DNA of 20,055 bases from assembly GCA_964650975.1 (NCBI GenBank), contig CAZYWA010000074.1, positions 1,156-21,210 on the forward strand. Direction: 5' to 3'. Below are positions 9,879 to 16,501 of this stretch, piece by piece (position 1 is the stretch's first letter; each line of letters opens with the position of its first letter). The position numbers and the translations under genes are program-made. The notes under the pieces are model-generated. The model saw nothing but the letters and a program-made list of their open reading frames with translations, searched no databases and was not told the origin of the DNA. This DNA is from CAZYWA01 sp964650975 [NCBI: uncultured bacterium]. GTDB taxonomy: Bacteria; JADJOY01.

Positions 9879-11285
9879 TCAGAACTGGAAGTAGATGAAC
9901 TCGCGCCCCGCGCGCGAGCCGAACGCGAGAATTCCGCAGAAGAGCGACGCATAGACCAGTGCCCTGGGCGCGAGCCGGAGCTTGGCGAGCCGCAGCAGAT
10001 CGCCGCTCGCGGCCTGCGCCGCGTCGACGATCACCAGCGGCAGCCAGAACACGAAGAGCCGCCACGCGAGCCCGCTCGACGACGCCGACGTCGCGAAGCC
10101 CCAGTGGGTGAGAATCCACGCGATGTCTGCGCCGGTCTTGGCGCGGAAGATCACCCAGCCCACCACGGTGAGCGCGAAGGTGCCGGCGATCGCGCCGGCC
10201 TGCGTGAGAGCCGATCGAGGTGCTCGGTCCTCGCCGCTGGTCGCCAGCCTGTGCACCACGAGCCACGATCCGTGGAAAAATCCCCAGATCACGAAATTCC
10301 ACGCGGCGCCGTGCCAGAGGCCGCCGAGCAGCATGGTGATGAGCAGGTTGACGAGCATGCGGCCCGGCCTGCGACGGTTTCCGCCCAATGGGACGTACAG
10401 GTAGTCGCGCAGCCAGGTGGAGAGCGAGACGTGCCAGCGCGCCCAGAAATCGCGGGGGTTGCGCGCGAAGTAGGGCAACCGGAAATTCACCATCAGCTCG
10501 ATGCCGAGCATCCGCGCGACACCGCGCGCGATGTCGGTGTAGCCCGAGAAATCGCCGTAAATCTGACCGGTGAACGCGAGCGCGCCGATGAGCAGGTCGA
10601 CGCCGTGGCTCGACCGCGGCGCCGAGAAGATCGGATCGGCGATCCGCGCCAGGTTGTCGGCCACCACCAGCTTCTTGAAGAAGCCCCACAGCATCAGCTG
10701 CAGACCCTCGTGAACGAGCGCGGGGGTGATGACGCGTGGCCGCGTCAGCTGCGGCACCATGTGCATGGCGCGCTCGATCGGTCCCGCGACCAGCTGCGGG
10801 AAGAACGCCACGTAGACCGCGAAGTCGAAGAGCTTCTCCACGGGCGGGCTGGTGCGACGGTAGACGTCGATCACGTAGCCCATGCTCTGGAACGTGTAGA
10901 ACGAGATGCCCACCGGCAGCACCACGTGCAGCACCGGTACGCTGAGTGTCAGGCCCACTCTCGCGAGCGCGTCGACGAGCGCTCGAGCGAAGAAGTCGTG
11001 GTACTTGAAGAAGCCCAAGAGGCCGAGGTTCATGCAGATCGAGATCGTGACGAAGGTCTTGCGCGCGCGCGGATCGTCGATGCGGCCGAGGGCGCGGCCG
11101 AGCGTCCAGTCGAGCCCGGTGGTGACGAGCAAGAGCCCCAGGAACTTGAGGCTCCACCAGCCGTAGAAGACGTAGCTCGCGGCCAGCAGCACCGCGTTCT
11201 GCAGCGCCAGGCGCCGCTGGGTCGCGAGATAGAGCGCGTAGACGACCGGAAAGAAGATCAGGAAGGTAAACGAGTTGAAGAGCAT
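9879..11285 (-). CDS. AlgI-like MBOAT O-acyltransferase
   Basis: A 468-residue polytopic inner-membrane protein that starts MLFNSFTFLIFFPVVY, as AlgI-like proteins do, and has about ten hydrophobic segments. Family landmarks are YGWWSLKF (41-48), LPVGISFYTFQSMGYVIDVYR (123-143), FFPQLVAGPIER (161-172), DFSGYTDIARG (245-255), WARWHVSLSTWLRDYLYVPLGG (281-302) and GGLWHGAAWNF (321-331), with His325 as the expected catalytic histidine. Such enzymes move acetyl or other acyl groups from the cytoplasm toward extracellular polysaccharide. The ATG at 11285 was chosen over longer in-frame openings because it gives the family N-terminus and lies five bases after the stop of the upstream gene. It is the middle gene of a three-gene operon with a TPR/TM protein and an SGNH partner. 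Confidence 0.94.
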   Translation of the reverse strand: MLFNSFTFLIFFPVVYALYLATQRRLALQNAVLLAASYVFYGWWSLKFLGLLLVTTGLDWTLGRALGRIDDPRARKTFVTISICMNLGLLGFFKYHDFFARALVDALARVGLTLSVPVLHVVLPVGISFYTFQSMGYVIDVYRRTSPPVEKLFDFAVYVAFFPQLVAGPIERAMHMVPQLTRPRVITPALVHEGLQLMLWGFFKKLVVADNLARIADPIFSAPRSSHGVDLLIGALAFTGQIYGDFSGYTDIARGVARMLGIELMVNFRLPYFARNPRDFWARWHVSLSTWLRDYLYVPLGGNRRRPGRMLVNLLITMLLGGLWHGAAWNFVIWGFFHGSWLVVHRLATSGEDRAPRSALTQAGAIAGTFALTVVGWVIFRAKTGADIAWILTHWGFATSASSSGLAWRLFVFWLPLVIVDAAQAASGDLLRLAKLRLAPRALVYASLFCGILAFGSRAGREFIYFQF

Positions 11286-11290
11286 GCGGT

Positions 11291-12541
11291 TCAGGCGCTC
11301 ACCCAGCGCAGCGGGCGCTCCAGGATGAACGCCAGGTCGTACGCGTAGAGCAGCACGTAGGTGAGCGCCAGCACAGCGCCGGTCACGCCGGCCGCGTACC
11401 ACACCGCGGCGCGCTGGTGGACCCGGCCCGACTCGATGCACGCCACGTGCAGCACCACGAGCGGCACGATCGCGGCGATGAAGCTCCCGAGGAAGTAGTT
11501 CACGATGGTATTGGGGTAGGCGAGCCAGAAGAAGAAGACCAGCGACGGCAGTAGCACCGCCAGCTCGCGGGTCGCGGCTCGCAGCGTGTAGAGGAGTGGC
11601 CGGGGAGACCGCGCCGAGTGCCTCGAGCGCGCGGCGAACACCGCGCCGCCCACGAACAGCGCCAGATAGATCGTGCACGCCGTCGCGATCCGCCTCCTCC
11701 GCACGTGCCCCCGCGCCCGCTCCATCAGGCCGTGAAGGGTGAGCGCCTGGTCCGCGCTCTGCACCGGAAAAACCGCATTCCAGCGCTCGATCGCACCGCG
11801 AAAGTCCGAGTGCTCGAAGCGCATCTCACCGAGCGCCTTGCCGGCCTCGAACGCCTCGACTCGCTCCGGGAATCGATGACGAACCTCCTCGTAAAGCGCC
11901 TCGGCGCCCTTCGCGTCGTGCTGATGGCGCCGGGCGAGCGCCACGAACAGCAACGCGCGTGGCACCAGCGCGAAGTCCGGGTAGCGGCGCGCCAGAGCTT
12001 CCAGTGCCTTCGCGGTTTCCGCCTCGCTCGCCTCGGCGCGCGTGTGGCGGGCCATGATGTCCTCGTACTCGCGGAGCGCTTGGGCGCCGTCGGCGAGGGC
12101 CGATTCGAGGAGCCGCACCCGCGCCGGCACCCCGGCTGCCCAGCGCGAGGTGGGAAAGCGCGCGGCCAGCTCGCGGTAGTGGACGAGTGCGCCGTTCAGG
12201 TCGCCGAGCCTGCGCTGGCGCAGCCGCGCCGCCTGGTAGAGCGCCTCGGCGGACTCGGGTGCCTCGGGGTAGGTCGTGGCGAGCGCCTCGAACGTGGCCA
12301 GTGCGTCGGCGCTCGCGCCCTGGCGATCGAGCTGCAGGGCGGTGGCGAGGAGCTCGGGCGGCGAAGAGGTGCGAGCCGTGGCGGTGCTTTCGGGAGCGAC
12401 CGCGGTCGTGGCACCCCCTGGTTCTTCCGCCTGCGCTACGCCTCCGGTGAGGACCGTCGCGAGCACCGCGAGCACCACCCAAACCGCCGTTTTGTCACCA
12501 AAAGTCCGCACCCGAGCGTTTGACCGGCAAGCGGCGCCCAT
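11291..12541 (-). CDS. TPR protein with C-terminal membrane domain, first gene of the O-acylation operon
   Basis: With the ATG at 12541 the product is 416 residues. It has a signal peptide (VWVVLAVLATVLTGGVAQA, cleavage near residue 38), a periplasmic TPR-like helical repeat region at about 63-275 (repeated A..F..L...YP motifs such as ALATFEALATTYPEAPESAEALYQAARL), and four membrane segments at about 285-304, 326-342, 348-368 and 378-402. The C-terminus resembles a small polytopic anchor. TPR domains bind partners, so it may scaffold the MBOAT/SGNH pair or bind the polymer. This is inferred from the operon only. The start is uncertain: no good ribosome binding site precedes the ATG. A longer frame from 12646 would overlap the start of the divergent phosphoesterase gene and lacks the signal at its N-terminus. 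Confidence 0.78.
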   Translation of the reverse strand: MGAACRSNARVRTFGDKTAVWVVLAVLATVLTGGVAQAEEPGGATTAVAPESTATARTSSPPELLATALQLDRQGASADALATFEALATTYPEAPESAEALYQAARLRQRRLGDLNGALVHYRELAARFPTSRWAAGVPARVRLLESALADGAQALREYEDIMARHTRAEASEAETAKALEALARRYPDFALVPRALLFVALARRHQHDAKGAEALYEEVRHRFPERVEAFEAGKALGEMRFEHSDFRGAIERWNAVFPVQSADQALTLHGLMERARGHVRRRRIATACTIYLALFVGGAVFAARSRHSARSPRPLLYTLRAATRELAVLLPSLVFFFWLAYPNTIVNYFLGSFIAAIVPLVVLHVACIESGRVHQRAAVWYAAGVTGAVLALTYVLLYAYDLAFILERPLRWVSA

Positions 12542-12594
12542 GACAGGATTGTCACGTTCGCATGTCAGGCCGAGGGCGCCGGCCGATCGGCCGG
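12541..12594. promoter_or_regulatory. Divergent control region with palindromes
   Basis: The 93-base gap between the divergent TPR/MBOAT operon and the phosphoesterase gene holds a perfect 16-base palindrome CCGGCCGATCGGCCGG at 12579-12594. It also holds three TGACA/TGTCA pentamers at 12541-12545, 12550-12554 and 12563-12567, the first two forming an inverted repeat with a four-base spacer over the operon's start codon. These could be operator half-sites for a shared regulator, or the 16-mer could form a hairpin in a leader RNA. No clear -35/-10 boxes were found by eye. Confidence 0.35.
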
Positions 12595-12634
12595 TTGCTC
12601 GAATTCCACCCACCGCTTTCTTCCCGAGGTACGA

Positions 12635-13615
12635 ATGAAGGCTCACGCACTCAAGATGCCACTATGCGCTCTTGCCGTCGCCGGTGCCGTGCTGTCGCTC
12701 GGCACCGCGTGCACCGTGCCGCCGCACCCCAACGCCGACCAGATCGCCGCGGCGCAGGCCGTGCCGCTCGCGTACCCGTACCACTTCGTGGCGATGGGTG
12801 ACTCGCGTACGCCCGGTGTCGCGATCTTCGAGGCGCTGCTGGTTCAGACCGAACAGCTCGCCACTCCGCCGCTCTTCGGCCTCAACATCGGCGACCTGGT
12901 GGCGTCCGGCCTCGAACTCGAGTACGCCTCGTACGAGTCGTCGCTGACCGGCATCCCGTATCCGTTCATCAGCGGCATCGGGAACCACGAGCAGTACCAG
13001 ACCGATGGCGCTCAGATCTATCAGGAAGCGTTCGGACCCGAAGACTTCTACTTCGACTACGGCCAGTGCCGCTTCATCTACCTCGACGACGCGAACCCCG
13101 ACGCCTACGGCCTCACCGACGCGCAGCTCGCGTGGCTCGAGAGTCTGCTCGACGATCCCACCCATCCCGACAAGTTCACGTTCATGCACGTGCCGCCCAC
13201 GCTCCCTACCGGCCCGGCGGTGGCCACCTCGCAGAACTCGGGCGCCAACATCATCGGTGACGACGTCTATACGCCGCACAAGCTCGGCGTGCTGAGCGGC
13301 ATTGCTGCGTTCCCCAACTTCGACGAGCTCATCAACCTGCTCGAGTCCTATCAGGTGCGGATCGCGTTCTTCGGCCACATCCACGACTTCGAGCACACCT
13401 ACGAGAACGGCGTGCACTACATCATCACCGGCGGCGCCGGCGCCGAGATCGATGCCATCACCGACAACCCCCCGGGCTACGGGGTCTTCCACCACTTCCT
13501 GGACGTGAAGATCGCGGGCGACGGGAACAGCCACGTCGACCTGATCAAGTACCAGAACGGCACCACGACGAGCCCCGAGTACGGCTTCGATTTCGCGACC
13601 ACTCCGGCATCCTGA
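12635..13615 (+). CDS. Exported calcineurin-like metallophosphoesterase
   Basis: A 326-residue protein with an N-terminal signal (MKAHALKMPLCALAVAGAVLSLGTAC) and Cys26 as a possible, imperfect lipobox cysteine. All core motifs of the metallophosphoesterase superfamily are present in order: GDSR (Asp56), NIGDLV (Asp87), GNHE (Asn117, His118), FMHVPP (His185) and FFGHIHDFEH (His248, His250). The first motif has Arg58 where many members have His (GDxH), as in a subset of exported members. It probably removes phosphate from an extracytoplasmic phosphomonoester or diester; the substrate is not predictable. GAGG lies six bases before the ATG. It is divergent from the O-acylation operon and ends just before a strong intrinsic terminator. 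Confidence 0.9.
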   Translation: MKAHALKMPLCALAVAGAVLSLGTACTVPPHPNADQIAAAQAVPLAYPYHFVAMGDSRTPGVAIFEALLVQTEQLATPPLFGLNIGDLVASGLELEYASYESSLTGIPYPFISGIGNHEQYQTDGAQIYQEAFGPEDFYFDYGQCRFIYLDDANPDAYGLTDAQLAWLESLLDDPTHPDKFTFMHVPPTLPTGPAVATSQNSGANIIGDDVYTPHKLGVLSGIAAFPNFDELINLLESYQVRIAFFGHIHDFEHTYENGVHYIITGGAGAEIDAITDNPPGYGVFHHFLDVKIAGDGNSHVDLIKYQNGTTTSPEYGFDFATTPAS

Positions 13616-13643
13616 GCGTTCGCGTCTCGGTCGCGTCTCCCCT

Positions 13644-13680
13644 GCCGCCCCGGACGATGTCGTCCGGGGCGGCTTCGTTT
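13644..13680 (+). terminator. Intrinsic terminator of the phosphoesterase gene
   Basis: A perfect 14-base inverted repeat, 13644-13657 with 13660-13673 (arm GCCGCCCCGGACGA), practically a 12-base stem with loop GATGTC. It is followed by TTCGTTT. It starts 28 bases after the stop codon. The T-run is interrupted, but the stem is very strong. Confidence 0.8.
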
Positions 13681-13684
13681 CTGT

Positions 13685-13796
13685 GGAGGGGGCGCGGTCC
13701 GGCGCGTCTGCTGCGATCGATCGCTGCCCACCGAGGGACCGGTGGGCCTCCAACCGGAATCGCGAGGCCGTTTGGAGCGCGCGGTCTCTCGCGCGC
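13685..13796. repeat. REP-like hairpin cluster R2, three units
   Basis: This lies in the 248-base gap between the phosphoesterase terminator and hrpB. Unit c (plus, degenerate): GGAG at 13685, loop GGTCCG in a short GCGC stem. Then comes the palindrome GCGATCGATCGC at 13713-13724. Unit a (minus): stem 13726-13733 with 13740-13747, loop AGGGAC, then CTCC at 13748-13751. Unit b (plus): TTGGAG at 13772-13777, stem 13778-13783 with 13790-13795, loop GTCTCT. Units a and b are head to head. The spacer between them can pair too, since CTCCAACCGG and CCGTTTGGAG are complementary except for one pair. The rest of the gap, 13797-13863, shows nothing recognisable. Confidence 0.78.
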
Positions 13797-13863
13797 GGGC
13801 GAGCGCTCGGGTGATCCGGCGCCGTTTGGGCTCGCGCGCCTGGCCGGGTAGACCGGCGCGACG

Positions 13864-16410
13864 ATGTCCACCGCGCTCAGTCTCGCGCCTCGCGCCGCAG
13901 CCGCGGACCTGCCGGTTCGCTCGGCCTTGCGTGCGCTCGGCGCGGCCCTCGGCCGCTCGCGCGCCGCGGTGCTGCGCGCGGAGCCCGGCGCCGGCAAGAC
14001 GACGCTCGTACCGCTGGTGCTGGCGTGCGAGTCGTGGCTCGACGGCCAGCGGATCGTGATGCTCGAGCCTCGTCGCCTCGCCGCGCGCGCCGCGGCGCGC
14101 CGCATGGCGTGGCTCTCGGGCGAGGAGGTGGGCGAGACCGTCGGCTACCGGGTGCGCTTCGACTCGCGAATCGGGCCGCGAACGCGGATCGAGGTGGTCA
14201 CCGAAGCCGTGCTCACGCGGATGCTGCTCGACGATCCGTCGCTCGACGGTGTCGGGCTGGTGATCTTCGACGAGTTCCACGAGCGCAGCATCGCGGGCGA
14301 CGTGGGGCTGGCACTCGCGCTCGAATCGCGCGCGGCGCTGCGGCCGGAGCTCGGCCTGCTGATCATGAGCGCCACCATCGACGGCACCGCCGTGGCGCGG
14401 CTGCTCGGCGATGCGGCGGTGATCGATTGCCCCGGCCGCGTGTTTCCCGTCGAGACGCGCCATCGCTCGCCGCGCGCGAAAGAGCGGCTCGAGGACGCCG
14501 TGAGCACCACGATCCTCGAAGCGCTGCGCGACCAGCCGGGCGACGTGCTGGTGTTCCTGCCCGGTGCCCGCGAGATCCGGCGCGTCGCCGAGCGGCTCCC
14601 GTCGAGCGCCTTGCCCGCGGGCGTGGTGGTGCATCGCCTCCACGGCATGCTCGATGGCGCCGCCCAGGACGCCGCGATCGCCGCTTCTCCGCCTGGTACG
14701 CGCAAGGTGGTGCTCTCGACATCGATCGCCGAGACCAGCCTCACCATCGAGGGCGTCCGCGTGGTGATCGACTGCGGCCTCGCGCGCGTGGCGCGGTTCT
14801 CGCCGCGTACCGGCATGGGGCGCCTCGAAACCATCCGCGCGAGCCGCGCCGAAGTGGATCAGCGCCGCGGCCGCGCCGGCCGAACTCGACCCGGCGTTTG
14901 CTACCGGCTTTGGTCGGAAGGCGAGGACGCCGCACTTTCGCCGTACGCGAGCCCCGAGATCGCGAATGCCGATCTGGCGCCGCTGGCGCTCGATCTGGCG
15001 GCCGCGGGGGTGCGCGACGCGGCGCAGCTCGCGTGGCTCGATCCGCCTCCGGCGGCCGCGCTCGCGCAATCGCGAACGCTGCTCGAATCGCTCGACGCGG
15101 TCGACTCGGCGGGCGCGCTCACCGGGCACGGAAAGCGCTTGGCCGCGCTCGGGCTTCATCCCCGGCTCGCGCACATGGCGGTGCGCGCTCGCGATCGCGG
15201 GCTCGGCGGGCTGGCGGCCGACTTGATCGCGCTGCTCGGCGATCGCGACATCGCGCGAGGCACCGCGCGCGACGGTGGACCGGACGTGGACTTGCGCAGC
15301 CGGGTCGATGCGCTGCACGGACGGGCGCGCGACATCGAGGTCGACGCGGGAGGATTGCGCCGCGCGCGCGGTGACGCGGAGGAGTGGAGACGGCGGTTGC
15401 ACGTCGCCGCGGGCGAGCGCGCCGAGGCGAGCCACACCGGTGCGGTGCTGGCGCTCGCGTACCCGGACCGGATCGCGCAGCTTCGCGGCGGTGCCCCCGG
15501 ACGCTTTCTGCTCGCGAACGGCCGCGGCGGAGTGCTCGACGTCCACCAGCCGCTCGCGCGAGAGCCCTATCTGGTGGTCGCCGACATCGACGATTCGGGG
15601 ACCGAAGGGCGGGTTCGTCTGGCGGCTCCCCTCGACGAGGACGGCCTCGAGTCGGCGGTGAAGGATCACGTCGAAACGCGCACCGAGGTGACGTGGGACG
15701 AAGGGGTCGGCGGTGTCGTGGTGCGCCGCGTGCGGCGCTACCGGGCGCTGGTGCTCGGTTCCACACCGGGCCCCACGAATGCCGCCGACACCGTGGATGC
15801 GGTGCGCGCGGTGTGGCTCGCGCGGATCGCCAAGCAAGGGCTGAGCACGCTCGTCTGGTCCGACCGCGCGGCGAATCTTCGCGATCGCCTGAGATTCCTC
15901 CACGCCATCGATCCGAACGCGTGGCCCGACGCGTCCGACGACGCCTTGCTCTCCGATCTCGACGCGTGGGTTGGTCCGTGGCTGGGAGCCGTGCGCCGAT
16001 CCGAGGATCTCGCGCGTATCGATCTGGGCCAGGCACTGCTCGCGCGGGTGGACCCGAAGCTGCGCCACCGGATCGACGAGCTGGCGCCCGAGCGCTTCGA
16101 GGCTCCCACCGGCTCGCGCATCGCGATCGACTACTCCGATCCGGCCGCTCCGTCGGTTTCGATCCGCCTGCAGGAGCTCTTCGGCTGCACCGATTCGCCA
16201 CGCCTGGGTGGCGGCCGCGTACCACTCGTTTTCCAGCTGCTCTCGCCCGCTCATCGGCCGGTGCAGGTCACCCGCGATCTCGCGGGTTTCTGGCGGGGTA
16301 CCTACGCAGAAGTGCGGAAGGAATTGCGGGCTCGCTATCCCAAGCACGCATGGCCGGAAAATCCGCTGGCGGCCGCGCCGCAGCGGGGCCCTCGACGCCG
16401 CGCTCGTTGA
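13864..16410 (+). CDS. hrpB: ATP-dependent RNA helicase HrpB
   Basis: An 848-residue DEAH-box-type helicase, the usual length for HrpB. Motifs in order: EPGAGKTT (40-47, Walker A with Lys45), LEPRRLAARAAA (68-79), TEAVLTRML (113-121), DEFH (136-139) in place of DEAH, SAT (169-171), FLPGAREIRR (231-240), TSIAETSLTI (286-295) and QRRGRAGR (333-340). The C-terminal HrpB-specific part ends with LLSPAHRPVQVTRDLAGFWRGTY and RYPKHAWPENP, both hallmark segments. The exact cellular role of HrpB is poorly defined; it is thought to act on RNA in the cytoplasm. The ATG at 13864 gives the expected short leader before the helicase core; its ribosome binding site is weak. It appears monocistronic. Its stop is followed directly by a gene remnant. 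Confidence 0.96.
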   Translation: MSTALSLAPRAAAADLPVRSALRALGAALGRSRAAVLRAEPGAGKTTLVPLVLACESWLDGQRIVMLEPRRLAARAAARRMAWLSGEEVGETVGYRVRFDSRIGPRTRIEVVTEAVLTRMLLDDPSLDGVGLVIFDEFHERSIAGDVGLALALESRAALRPELGLLIMSATIDGTAVARLLGDAAVIDCPGRVFPVETRHRSPRAKERLEDAVSTTILEALRDQPGDVLVFLPGAREIRRVAERLPSSALPAGVVVHRLHGMLDGAAQDAAIAASPPGTRKVVLSTSIAETSLTIEGVRVVIDCGLARVARFSPRTGMGRLETIRASRAEVDQRRGRAGRTRPGVCYRLWSEGEDAALSPYASPEIANADLAPLALDLAAAGVRDAAQLAWLDPPPAAALAQSRTLLESLDAVDSAGALTGHGKRLAALGLHPRLAHMAVRARDRGLGGLAADLIALLGDRDIARGTARDGGPDVDLRSRVDALHGRARDIEVDAGGLRRARGDAEEWRRRLHVAAGERAEASHTGAVLALAYPDRIAQLRGGAPGRFLLANGRGGVLDVHQPLAREPYLVVADIDDSGTEGRVRLAAPLDEDGLESAVKDHVETRTEVTWDEGVGGVVVRRVRRYRALVLGSTPGPTNAADTVDAVRAVWLARIAKQGLSTLVWSDRAANLRDRLRFLHAIDPNAWPDASDDALLSDLDAWVGPWLGAVRRSEDLARIDLGQALLARVDPKLRHRIDELAPERFEAPTGSRIAIDYSDPAAPSVSIRLQELFGCTDSPRLGGGRVPLVFQLLSPAHRPVQVTRDLAGFWRGTYAEVRKELRARYPKHAWPENPLAAAPQRGPRRRAR

Positions 16411-16494
16411 CCTCGTCTTCTTCCGAACGTCGCCACCGACCTCTTCGCCGACGGATTCGAATCGGGTGACACGAGTGCCTGATCGGGCTCACAC
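16411..16494 (+). pseudogene. Remnant 3' tail of a propeller-type surface protein gene
   Basis: Directly after the hrpB stop and in the same frame the sequence reads ...VATDLFADGFESGDTSA, then TGA (16480-16482), then SGSH and a second TGA (16492-16494). It matches the C-terminal tail of the downstream secreted protein (LIFSDDFESKNTAAWSS), with the Trp codon TGG replaced by TGA. There is no start codon and no upstream part of such a gene, since hrpB coding sequence adjoins. It is best explained as the leftover end of a deleted member of the same gene family. Confidence 0.55.
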
Positions 16495-16501
16495 TGAGGG
16501 C

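Noticed and set aside
6597-11348. A 1583-codon open frame on the plus strand
   Set aside because: It runs antisense across three well-supported minus-strand genes (dockerin lipoprotein, SGNH protein, MBOAT). It encodes an Arg/Glu/Ala/His-rich low-complexity product with no motif. High-GC codon bias makes such antisense frames common.
9879-11678. 599-residue version of the MBOAT protein
   Set aside because: The extra 131 residues are a shadow of the upstream TPR/TM gene; MLFNSF at 11285 is the usual family start.
3758-13796. The hairpin elements as a CRISPR array or insertion sequence
   Set aside because: Copies are kilobases apart with no regular spacers, no cas genes, and no transposase or terminal repeats of IS type.
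13477-16347. A 956-codon open frame on the minus strand
   Set aside because: It is the antisense shadow of hrpB, which has every helicase motif in order; the antisense product has none.
15971-16501. Extension of the first propeller protein to 1046 residues
   Set aside because: The extra N-terminus is the hrpB gene in another frame. The signal peptide begins after the ATG at 16502.
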